Shown here: positions 16,354-23,966 of the stretch, piece after piece
Position numbering within the stretch: position 1 is the first letter of the stretch
Layout of the letters: each line of letters begins with the position of its first letter
Assembly (NCBI RefSeq): GCF_000576555.1
Contig: NZ_CP007145.1
Coordinates: forward strand, 1,612,001-1,676,000
Source: Hymenobacter swuensis DY53
GTDB lineage: Bacteria > Bacteroidota > Bacteroidia > Cytophagales > Hymenobacteraceae
Length of the DNA stretch: 64,000 nucleotides
Direction of reading: 5' to 3'
Program-made: the position numbers and the translations under genes
Notes under the pieces: model-generated
Database searches by the model: none
Seen by the model: only the letters and a program-made list of their open reading frames with translations
What the model was told of the DNA's origin: nothing

Positions 16354-17788
16354 TTTTAGTCCAGCTGCCTACCCGGATAAGCATGAACAGGTTGATGAAG
16401 AAGAAGGAGCCGATTTTATCGACTTCTACCAACTCGTTCAGTAGCAGATGGAATACAATGATAACGAAGCTCATGCCGCAGGCCAGCAGCACGTAGCGGG
16501 GCTGAGTACCTGGATGGGTGCGGTGATACAGCGTTTCGATGGTAATAAGCGCGGCCCCCAGCAGCGTGATGAACAGGACCACACCCGGAAAACCCTGCTC
16601 GGCCAGTACCAGCAGAAAGTAGTTGTGGGTGGTTGATTTTTCGGGGTTTTCGCTCACGTAGGTGCGAAAGCTGCGCACCGTGTAGCGTTTGTATTCGGGG
16701 TAAAATGTGCTGGGGCCGCTTCCCACGAGTGGCTTATCGGCAGCCATGCGGCCGGCAGCCACCCAGCGGTATACCCGCTCCATGCCCGACACGTCCTGCA
16801 GCTTGTAAGTAGCTTCCAAGTGCTTCTCAAAGTTCTGGCCGTTAAAAACGGTTTTCTCGAAGTTAGGCGCGAACAGCATGTAGTTGTTCTGGCTCAGAAA
16901 GTAAGTGGCCCCGCTGAGCACAGCCACCAGCACGGCCACTAGCAGCAGGCGCGTCTGCCGCAGCCGGATTACGCCGTAGAACAGCCCGGCCACCGGCAAC
17001 GACAGCACCGAAGCGCGGGTGTAAGAGGTCAGAAGCCCGAACACCAGAACGACCAATGCCACCCACCAAGCCATTTTTTCCTTGCCGTGTGTACTCCGGA
17101 TGCTGTACAGCGCAAACGGTAGCAGCAACGCCAGCACGGTGGCATAAATTACGTGGTTGCGGTACAGCGGCTGCACGGCTTCGTTAATGGACTCGAAGCT
17201 GAAGCCGTGGGCCGCGTGTTTGGCAGCCGTGACTAGCACCGTAAGCGTGGCGCTAATGACGTACAGCCCGGCCAGCCGCCATACGTCGGTGGGGCGGCGC
17301 ACCAGCAGCAGGGTGCCCAGCCCGAACGGCACGAGGTACCAGACCTTCGCCAGCAGGTATTTAACGGACTTGGTGGTATCGACTGAAAAGATGGTGGATA
17401 CTACCGACCAGAGCAGCATCAGGAGCAGAATAATTACCAGCGGATGCCGCAATTCCTGCCCCGGAATGGCTGTCCGACGCATGAGTACCGTGGCCAGCAC
17501 GCAGCCTGTGAGCACCAATAGCAGCGGCTCAGAAGGCACATCCATGCTCAGGCCTCCGGGTAGCGGGAGTTCCCGGGAAAAAGCCAGCGTCAGGAACAGC
17601 AGGTAGTAGAGCAGCCGCCACTCCGTGAACACCACCAGCAGGCCCACGCCCAGTACCAACGGGAGCAGGGCAAGCGGGGTATCAAGCAGCAGGGCTGTGG
17701 CACCGCCACCCAGCAAAATCACCACAAACCCCACGAAGATTCGCTGGGCCGGGTCGGAGGGCAGGAGCGAGGCGAACCGCTGACTCAC
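16334..17788 (-). CDS. O-antigen ligase / polymerase (Wzy/WaaL-like) family protein
   Basis: The product is 484 residues with 10-12 membrane segments. A large extracytoplasmic loop (about residues 310-400) is followed by THNYFLLVLAEQGFPG, a hallmark of the Wzy_C superfamily. Such proteins polymerise or ligate surface polysaccharides at the periplasmic side of the inner membrane. I chose the GTG at 17788 because it overlaps the Wzz-like stop as GTGA; a GTG at 17830 is also open. The final residues (SEVVNL) and the stop are encoded by the right arm of the 30-bp inverted repeat, so the original C-terminus may have been replaced. Ligase and polymerase cannot be told apart by sequence alone. Confidence 0.85.
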   Translation of the reverse strand: MSQRFASLLPSDPAQRIFVGFVVILLGGGATALLLDTPLALLPLVLGVGLLVVFTEWRLLYYLLFLTLAFSRELPLPGGLSMDVPSEPLLLVLTGCVLATVLMRRTAIPGQELRHPLVIILLLMLLWSVVSTIFSVDTTKSVKYLLAKVWYLVPFGLGTLLLVRRPTDVWRLAGLYVISATLTVLVTAAKHAAHGFSFESINEAVQPLYRNHVIYATVLALLLPFALYSIRSTHGKEKMAWWVALVVLVFGLLTSYTRASVLSLPVAGLFYGVIRLRQTRLLLVAVLVAVLSGATYFLSQNNYMLFAPNFEKTVFNGQNFEKHLEATYKLQDVSGMERVYRWVAAGRMAADKPLVGSGPSTFYPEYKRYTVRSFRTYVSENPEKSTTHNYFLLVLAEQGFPGVVLFITLLGAALITIETLYHRTHPGTQPRYVLLACGMSFVIIVFHLLLNELVEVDKIGSFFFINLFMLIRVGSWTKSEVVNL

Positions 17789-18870
17789 AGGGCTGGCCGG
17801 CTGGTGGGGCGCCTGGTGGTACGCCGCCACAATTCCAGCAGGGTAATTACCACAATGGATAGGGCCAGCGTCAGGAATACCGAGCCGGCCACAATCAGCC
17901 AGCGGATGGGCTTGCTCTTTTTGGTGGCCGGATACGCTTTCTGCACCAGATACAGCGAGGAAAGCTTGCCTTTCAGCGCTACATCGGCCGTTTCATAGTC
18001 GCCGCGAGCTTTTACCAGGCGGCCCTGCAGGTCCGTCATGCGGGCCGTGAACAGGTTCAGCGAGTCGACGCCGCGCGTGTAGTCCTCCAGGTTCAGCACG
18101 TTGCCCTGCTCCGAGCGGGTGAGGCCCCGCAGCGCGCGGCGCAGGCCGGCAATTTTGCGGCTGTCGTCGCCTTCGCCTTCCGCTTTACGCAGGTCGGTTT
18201 CCACTTCAATGATTTCCCGGGCCAGGTAGCGTGATTGTTGTTCCAGCCCATAAATGCCGTAGCGGCGGCGGGCCTGGATGAGCTTCTGGCGGGAGGTTTC
18301 AAACTCCTTGTTCAGGAACTGAAAGCGTTGCTGATACAGGCCCAGCACGTTGCGGCGGTTTTCCAGCGTGAGCTGTTGGTTCACGGAGTCAATCACCTGC
18401 ACCAGGGTATTGGCAATGCGGGCGGCCAGCTGCTTGTCTTCATCGAAAAACGTTAGCTCAATGGCGTCCCGCTCGTTGTGCACAATGTCGAGGTTAGAGC
18501 TGAACTTGCGCAGGGCTGCGTCGTCGGCAGCATCGTCGCCGGCCGCGCCGGTTTCGTAGTGCTCATGCAGCCCGAAACGTTTGATCATCAGCTCAGCTAT
18601 CGGCTGCGACTCACCAATGGTGATGATGCGGTCCAGGTCTTCGGTCCGGCCGCCCAACTCCAACTTGCTACCTTCGGTGGCAATGCGGTCAGGGTCGGTG
18701 GTTTGTGGGTTAGTGGGAAAGAAAACGGCGGTGGACTTATACACATTAGGCATCAGCAGCGCCACGGCTACGCTCAGCACCAACGCCAGCACCAGGGCGG
18801 TGCCTACAAGTTTCTTCCAACGGTTGATAATAGGCCACAGGCCCAGGAGGGAATAAGACGGCTCCGACAT
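17785..18870 (-). CDS. Wzz-type polysaccharide chain-length determinant protein
   Basis: The product is 361 residues. Membrane segments near residues 20-42 and 325-348 flank a periplasmic region. Its N-terminal part, with TEDLDRIITIGES, fits the Wzz fold, and residues 175-300 are strongly coiled-coil. There is no tyrosine kinase domain at the C-terminus. Wzz proteins set the chain length of the polymer made by Wzy, which fits the coupled gene downstream (four-base overlap). Transcription probably starts at the TATATTTG box at 18926-18933. Confidence 0.85.
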   Translation of the reverse strand: MSEPSYSLLGLWPIINRWKKLVGTALVLALVLSVAVALLMPNVYKSTAVFFPTNPQTTDPDRIATEGSKLELGGRTEDLDRIITIGESQPIAELMIKRFGLHEHYETGAAGDDAADDAALRKFSSNLDIVHNERDAIELTFFDEDKQLAARIANTLVQVIDSVNQQLTLENRRNVLGLYQQRFQFLNKEFETSRQKLIQARRRYGIYGLEQQSRYLAREIIEVETDLRKAEGEGDDSRKIAGLRRALRGLTRSEQGNVLNLEDYTRGVDSLNLFTARMTDLQGRLVKARGDYETADVALKGKLSSLYLVQKAYPATKKSKPIRWLIVAGSVFLTLALSIVVITLLELWRRTTRRPTSRPAL

Positions 18871-18925
18871 GCTGCAAATAAGGCCGCGCGACCGGAAAGT
18901 GGAAAGGTCAGACGTCGGCGGCAGG

Positions 18926-18933
18926 CAAATATA
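18926..18933 (-). promoter_or_regulatory. -7 promoter element TATATTTG for the wzz/wzy-like operon
   Basis: The minus strand reads TATATTTG, an exact match to TAnnTTTG, about 55 bases before the Wzz-like start codon. With the element at 18993 it forms a divergent promoter region for two halves of a polysaccharide locus. Confidence 0.5.
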
Positions 18934-18970
18934 GAGGAAAAAACGCCCGTGCCCGGCCCCTATTTGCGGC

Positions 18971-19000
18971 TTTAACCCCGGCGGCTTTTGTGTAGTTTTG
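18971..19000 (+). promoter_or_regulatory. promoter for the Wzx-like flippase gene
   Basis: TAGTTTTG at 18993-19000 fits TAnnTTTG. A TTTA-like word about 19 bases upstream stands at the -33 position. The transcript would begin near 19007, giving a very short leader before the GTG at 19017. Confidence 0.5.
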
Positions 19001-19016
19001 CGCTTTCCTGCTGGTA

Positions 19017-20504
19017 GTGGTTGGCTTTTGCAGCCACGCAGTGGGGCCGTTTTTTTGTTCTCCTAGCCTCTCATCCATCAAACGATTCCTCGGAAATATC
19101 AGCTTCGTGGTGTTGCTCAACCTGCTGGTAAAGCCGGGTTGGGTAGTGCTGGAAAATGTGGTGCAGGACCGCATCGGGCATGAGTTGTTCGGCACATTCA
19201 CGGCTCTGCTCACGCTGGCTACCATTGTGGCGGCCGTTTCCGATCTGGGCACCACGCAGCTCACCACCAAGCGGTTGGCCGCTTCCCCCAGCTTCTTCAC
19301 CGACTTCTTCCCGACCTTGCTGCCCTTGCGAGCCGGGCTGGGGGTGGGGTTTCTGGCCCTCACGGTAGGGCTGGGCTGGGTGCTGGGCTACCGGGGGCAC
19401 TGGCTGCTGCTGCTGGCTATTACCGCCGCCGGCCTGCTGCTGACGCAGTACACGCTGTTCCTGCGCGGGGTGCTGCAGGCACATCAGCGGTTTAATACTG
19501 ACGCGGTGCTATCAGTGCTGGAGCGGCTGCTGCTGCTGGGGCTGGTGTTGGCACTATTGCCGATGGGCCTCACGCTGGACCGGTTTGTGGGCGTGCGCAC
19601 CGTGGCGGTGCTTTTCACGTTCCTGCTGCTGGTGGGCCTGATCCGGCGGCTGTACGGGCGGGTGGCCCTGCGGCCCCGCTGGGCCCAGGCGCGGCAGGTG
19701 CTGCTGGAAAGTCTGCCGCTGGCCTTCATTACGCTGGTGTACGGCCTGAATGAGCGGATTGATATGCTGATGCTGGAGCGGCTGGTATCGGCCCGCGAGG
19801 CCAGTTACTACGCGGCGGCCTACCGCTGGGTAGATGCCGTGATGATGTACCTCTGGACGGTGCTGCCACTGTTTTTTGCCCGCTTCGCCCATGCTACCGG
19901 CCGCCCCGAAGAGCAGCAGAAGCTGCTGTGGTTCGGGCAGCGCATCGTAACGGTGCCGCTGCTGCTGGTGGTGGGTTTCGGGCTGTTTCGGGGGGAGTTG
20001 CTGTTCTTTCAGTTTAAGCACAGCACCCCGGCCGAGCTGCTGCGCATGACGCAGTGCCTACAGATTCTGTTTCTGAACGTGCTGGTGCATGCCTTCTTCG
20101 CCATCTATAGCACTTTACTCACCAGCACCGACCATGAAAAACCGGTTTCCTGGCTCGTAACGGGTAGTATCGTGCTCAACACCGGCCTCAACTTTCTGCT
20201 GCTGCCGCGCTACGGCGCGCTGGCCGGAGCTGCCAACACGCTGCTATGCGCGGTGGTGGTATCCGTTGGCTACGTATGGCTGGTACCGCGCCGGACCGGC
20301 GTACAACTGCCGCTGGCAGTGCTGTGGCGGCTGGCCCTGGCGTTTGGCGGTTTGTGCGCGGGTTGGTACGCGCTGCGCACCTACGCCGGCCTACCCTGGT
20401 GGCTGGAAACCGGCGTAGCGGGTATCTGGTTACTGGTGCTGATATTTGCTCTGGGCATCGTCAGCATGTCGGAGCTGCGGCAACTGCGGAAAAAGAATGA
20501 ATAG
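19017..20504 (+). CDS. Wzx-like oligosaccharide flippase (MOP superfamily)
   Basis: The product is 495 residues with 12-14 membrane segments. The first half contains FGTFTALLTLATIVAAVSDLGTTQ and ASYYAAAYRWVDAVMMY, typical of polysaccharide transporters that flip lipid-linked repeat units. The start is a GTG placed just after a promoter; no ATG is available near the beginning. The gene diverges from the Wzz/Wzy-like pair and is followed by GT4, deacetylase and GT2 genes. Together these can make, flip, polymerise and size-control a surface glycan. Its stop codon touches the left arm of an inverted repeat. Confidence 0.85.
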   Translation: MVGFCSHAVGPFFCSPSLSSIKRFLGNISFVVLLNLLVKPGWVVLENVVQDRIGHELFGTFTALLTLATIVAAVSDLGTTQLTTKRLAASPSFFTDFFPTLLPLRAGLGVGFLALTVGLGWVLGYRGHWLLLLAITAAGLLLTQYTLFLRGVLQAHQRFNTDAVLSVLERLLLLGLVLALLPMGLTLDRFVGVRTVAVLFTFLLLVGLIRRLYGRVALRPRWAQARQVLLESLPLAFITLVYGLNERIDMLMLERLVSAREASYYAAAYRWVDAVMMYLWTVLPLFFARFAHATGRPEEQQKLLWFGQRIVTVPLLLVVGFGLFRGELLFFQFKHSTPAELLRMTQCLQILFLNVLVHAFFAIYSTLLTSTDHEKPVSWLVTGSIVLNTGLNFLLLPRYGALAGAANTLLCAVVVSVGYVWLVPRRTGVQLPLAVLWRLALAFGGLCAGWYALRTYAGLPWWLETGVAGIWLLVLIFALGIVSMSELRQLRKKNE

Positions 20505-20592
20505 CTGGATGTGGGAAGTGGTGAAGGGTTGGATTGTTGAACGGATGAAAACAATTCACCCATTCAACCCTTCGCCACTGCCCCCATCCAGC
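20504..20592. repeat. imperfect inverted repeat downstream of the flippase gene
   Basis: GCTGGATGTGGGAAGTGGTG, starting at 20504, pairs with a right arm ending at 20592 (…CCCCCATCCAGC). About 27 positions are involved, with a few mismatches. A further set of CATCCA/CAGCC words follows to 20630. The arm includes AAGTGGTGAAGGG, which recalls the 16.3 kb and 26.3 kb repeats. Confidence 0.65.
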
Positions 20593-20632
20593 CGTTTACC
20601 AGTTCAGCCATCCACCCGTTCAGCCATCCAAC

Positions 20633-21769
20633 TTGCACATAGCCGTTAACGTCCGCTTTTTATTGCCCGGCGACAAGCTGGAGGGCATCGGGCGTTTCAC
20701 GCTGGAAACGCTGCGCCATATGGTAGCGCAGCAGCCGGACCACACGTTTCATTTCCTGTTCGACCGGGCTTTTGATGAGCGGTATCTGCTGGGCCCGAAC
20801 GTAGTACCGCACGTATTGCAGCCGCCCGCCCGGCACCCGTTGTTGTGGGCGGCCTGGTTTGAAGGAGCCGTAGCCCACTGGCTGCGGCGCAACCGCCCGG
20901 CCGTTTTTCTTAGCCCCGACGGCTTCACCACCCTGCGCACCCGCGTACCCCGCGTAACGGTGCTACATGACTTAGCCTTCGAGCACTTCCCGGCCGATGT
21001 GGACCGCCTGGTGCTGCGCTACTACCAATATTTCACTCCCCGGTTTGCCCGCGCTTCCGCGCGGCTGGTAGCGGTATCGGAAGCCACGAAGCAGGATATT
21101 GTAAGCACCTACGGTACCGAGCCGGCCAAAATCAGCGTGGTGTACAACGCGGCCGATGCGCACTTCCAACCTCAGCCGGCCGCCGTGCAGCAGGCCACCC
21201 GGGAGCGGTTTGCCGCGGGTAAACCATATTTTCTGTTTGTGGGCGCATTGCAGCCGCGCAAGAATCTGGTCAACCTGCTGCGTGCCTTTGATGCGTTTAA
21301 AGCAGCCACCGCGTCGCCCATGAAGCTGCTGGTGGTGGGCCGCACTGCCTGGAAGGCCGGTCCCATCTTCGATGTGTATCAGCAGCTACAGCACCGCCAC
21401 GATGTACACCTGACCGGCCGCGTCACCGATACCGAGCTGGTAGAACTGTACGCCGCTGCGCTGGCTACCTGTTACGTGCCGTACTTCGAAGGCTTCGGCA
21501 TTCCCATCATCGAAGCGCAGGCCTGCCACTCGCCCGTCATTACTTCCAACTGCAGCTCTTTACCCGAAGTAGCCGGCGACGCCGCCTGTTTGGTCGACCC
21601 GTTCTCGGTGGTTTCCATTACCCAGGGCCTGACTCAGGTATATGCCTCCGCCGACTACCGTCAGAAGCTGATTCTACGCGGGCAGCGCAACATCCAGCGG
21701 TTTTCCTGGGCAGAAAGTGCCCGGCGGCTGTGGGCGGAAGTGGAGCGCGCTGCCTCAGATGGCAGTTAG
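20633..21769 (+). CDS. family 4 glycosyltransferase
   Basis: The product is 378 residues with a GT-B fold. The opening HIAVNVRFLLPGDKLEGIGRFT has the acceptor-domain glycine motif. VGALQPRKNLVNLLRAF (near residue 200) begins the donor domain, and 'PYFEGFGIPIIEAQACHSPVITSNCSSLPEV' (near 285-315) carries the E-x7-E nucleotide-sugar site of GT4 enzymes. The likely start is a TTG at 20633, because the conserved sequence begins immediately after it. It lies directly after the flippase gene and an inverted repeat. The sugar is unknown; mannosyltransferases are frequent in this group. Confidence 0.88.
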   Translation: MHIAVNVRFLLPGDKLEGIGRFTLETLRHMVAQQPDHTFHFLFDRAFDERYLLGPNVVPHVLQPPARHPLLWAAWFEGAVAHWLRRNRPAVFLSPDGFTTLRTRVPRVTVLHDLAFEHFPADVDRLVLRYYQYFTPRFARASARLVAVSEATKQDIVSTYGTEPAKISVVYNAADAHFQPQPAAVQQATRERFAAGKPYFLFVGALQPRKNLVNLLRAFDAFKAATASPMKLLVVGRTAWKAGPIFDVYQQLQHRHDVHLTGRVTDTELVELYAAALATCYVPYFEGFGIPIIEAQACHSPVITSNCSSLPEVAGDAACLVDPFSVVSITQGLTQVYASADYRQKLILRGQRNIQRFSWAESARRLWAEVERAASDGS

Positions 21770-21885
21770 TAGATTTTGGTTGCTGGCCGTTCGTTTGTTG
21801 AGATTTGACCGGCGTGAAAAGCAGCAACTACCGGGCAACTGAGAACGAACAGCCAAAAAACCGCACCCAAAAACCAAGAACCAAC

Positions 21886-22515
21886 ATGCACCTACACCGA
21901 ATGCCCGGCCTGGTGCAGCGGCTGTTTCCCGACTGCCTCTGGACGATGCCGCCCACCACGCCGCCCACCCTATACCTGACGTTTGATGACGGTCCTATCC
22001 CGGAAGAAACGCCGTTTGTAGTGGAGCAGTTGGCTCGTTTCGGGGCCAGTGGCACGTTCTTCTGCGTGGGCGACAATCTGGCCAAGCACCCGGATGTGGC
22101 CCGGCAGGTGCTGGCAGGTGGCCACCGCCTGGCTAACCACACCTACCATCACCTCAGCGGCTGGAGCCATTCCCGCCCCGAATACCTGGCCGACGTAGCC
22201 CGGTGCCATACGTTGCTGCAGCAGCTGCAGCCCGAAGCCCGGCCCCTGCTGCGTCCGCCCTACGGCCGTATTACTCCTGCGCTGGCCCAAAAGCTGAACC
22301 AGACCCACCAGGTAGTGATGTGGGACGTGCTGACCTGTGATTATGACCGGGATTTTGCCCCAGAGGAATGCCTGGCTACTGCTATTCGCCTGACCCGGCC
22401 CGGTTCCATCGTCGTCTTCCATGACAGCCTGAAAGCCAGTGCCAATTTGCGCTATGTGCTTCCCCGTTACCTCACGCATTTTGCCGCGCTGGGCTATACG
22501 TTTGCCCATCTGTAA
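21886..22515 (+). CDS. polysaccharide deacetylase (NodB homology, CE4)
   Basis: The product is 209 residues. YLTFDDGPIPEET (near residue 30) holds the catalytic Asp pair. HRLANHTYHH provides the two zinc-binding histidines, LLRPPYGRI is the third motif, and GSIVVFHDS ends with the last conserved His. CE4 enzymes remove N-acetyl groups from chitin-like oligomers, peptidoglycan or exopolysaccharide. There is no signal peptide, so a cytoplasmic or membrane-side substrate is possible. I chose the ATG at 21886; the upstream in-frame part is repeat-like and not protein-like. The next GT2 gene starts shortly after. Confidence 0.9.
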   Translation: MHLHRMPGLVQRLFPDCLWTMPPTTPPTLYLTFDDGPIPEETPFVVEQLARFGASGTFFCVGDNLAKHPDVARQVLAGGHRLANHTYHHLSGWSHSRPEYLADVARCHTLLQQLQPEARPLLRPPYGRITPALAQKLNQTHQVVMWDVLTCDYDRDFAPEECLATAIRLTRPGSIVVFHDSLKASANLRYVLPRYLTHFAALGYTFAHL

Positions 22516-22571
22516 GCACCGCGTTGCCCGGTGCTGGTCAGGATGCTGAACTGCCTGTATTACTTCTCCTG

Positions 22572-23669
22572 ATGCTTCTCCTTGTCTTCTATTTTGCCAG
22601 CTGGTTTGCTTTGCTGCTCACGGCCACGGTGTTTTTTGGGCGGCGCGGCAGCCAGCCGGTGTCGCCGCCCGCCGCACTGCCCCGGATCAGTATATTGATA
22701 GCCGCCCGCAACGAGGAAGCCACCATTGGCCGCTGCCTGCAGGCTATTCGCATGCTGGACTACCCACCGGAGCTGCTGGAAGTGCTGCTCGGCAACGACG
22801 GCTCAGTGGATCAGACCGACGCCGTGGCCCGGGCCGCCATGCAGGGCTACGCGGGTAGTTTCCGCCTGATTTTCATTACCGATAATCTGGGCACGGCACG
22901 GGGTAAAGCCAATGTGCTGGCCCACCTGGCCCACACTGCCACCACCGATATTTTCTGCATTACCGATGCCGATATTGCCGTGCCTGCTACCTGGCTGACC
23001 GGCCTATTGGCTCACCTGCACCCCGGCGTGGGCAGCGTGACCGGCCTCACGCTGGTAACCGGCCCCCGCCTGTTTCACCGCCTTCAGGGCCTCGACTGGC
23101 TGTTATCGTTGGGTCTGGTGCAGGTAGTTACCGACCTGGGCCGGCCCGTGACGGCTATGGGCAACAATATGCTGGTTACCCGGACCGCCTACGAGGCTAC
23201 CGGCGGCTATGAGAACCTGCCGTTTTCCGTCACCGAGGATTTTGAGTTGTTCAAAGCTCTGCTGCGGCAGGGCTACGGCTACCGGAATCTGTTCCGGCCG
23301 GAAGTGCTGGCCGAGTCACTGCCCATGTACACCTGGCGGGAGCTGCTGCACCAGCGGCGACGCTGGTTGCGTGGAGTCGAGCAACTGCCCGGCTGGCTAC
23401 AGATCTGCCTGTTGCTATATGGCTCGTTTTATCCCGCTCTGCTGGCTATGGCACTGGCTGCCGGGCCCGGTGTGGCATTGGGGCTATGGGCCGCCAAAAT
23501 GGGGGTGCAGGGGCTGTTGGCGGCTAAGTGCTTCCGCGCAGTAGGCCGCCGGCCACCTTTAGAGCTGTTGCCTATATTCGAGCTCTACACCCTTGCCATG
23601 ACAACCGGTTTGCTTCTGTTTCGCCTGTTGCCGCTGCAGTTTGAGTGGAAAGGCAGACGCTACCAGTAA
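22572..23669 (+). CDS. family 2 glycosyltransferase, membrane-associated
   Basis: The product is 365 residues. An N-terminal membrane segment precedes RISILIAARNEEATIGRCL (near residue 40). IFCITDADI holds the D-x-D, SVTEDFELFKALL the catalytic acidic residue, and LLHQRRRWLRG the Q/RxxRW-type motif. Three membrane segments close the protein, which ends FEWKGRRYQ. I took the ATG at 22572; a TTG at 22524 would add 16 residues and lengthen the first membrane segment. It is a distant relative of the GT2 at 11545 and probably belongs to the same surface-glycan locus as the deacetylase before it. Confidence 0.88.
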   Translation: MLLLVFYFASWFALLLTATVFFGRRGSQPVSPPAALPRISILIAARNEEATIGRCLQAIRMLDYPPELLEVLLGNDGSVDQTDAVARAAMQGYAGSFRLIFITDNLGTARGKANVLAHLAHTATTDIFCITDADIAVPATWLTGLLAHLHPGVGSVTGLTLVTGPRLFHRLQGLDWLLSLGLVQVVTDLGRPVTAMGNNMLVTRTAYEATGGYENLPFSVTEDFELFKALLRQGYGYRNLFRPEVLAESLPMYTWRELLHQRRRWLRGVEQLPGWLQICLLLYGSFYPALLAMALAAGPGVALGLWAAKMGVQGLLAAKCFRAVGRRPPLELLPIFELYTLAMTTGLLLFRLLPLQFEWKGRRYQ

Positions 23670-23966
23670 AAAAGTGCGTTGTTTTTTATCTGGCGGGCTT
23701 TCCGCAGCAGAACGGGCTTAGTGGAGAAAGCAAAGCCAAGTTACGTGTGCAGTAAGTGTTTGCTAAGGGCATGCACAATCCATTGTGTGGCTATTAGGAC
23801 GGTTTTTACGGTGGATTTCCGTGTTTTCGAAGGCTACATTTGGCAGTAACCCACTACTACTAGGCCGGGTTCTGGCATCCAGATCGGTTTTATCAGGTAG
23901 GGAGTTGCCCGTTGTATTCACACTAACCCGCTCTCTCATTTTCCCACTGCGCTTTGCGCTGTCTGT
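23670..23966 (+). promoter_or_regulatory. intergenic region with -7 box TACATTTG for the GH3 gene
   Basis: The 297-base gap holds one exact TAnnTTTG box, TACATTTG at 23835-23842. It would give the glucosidase mRNA a leader of about 117 bases. No convincing -33 element, open frame or hairpin was seen. A long leader could host post-transcriptional control, but no known riboswitch fold was recognised. Confidence 0.4.
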
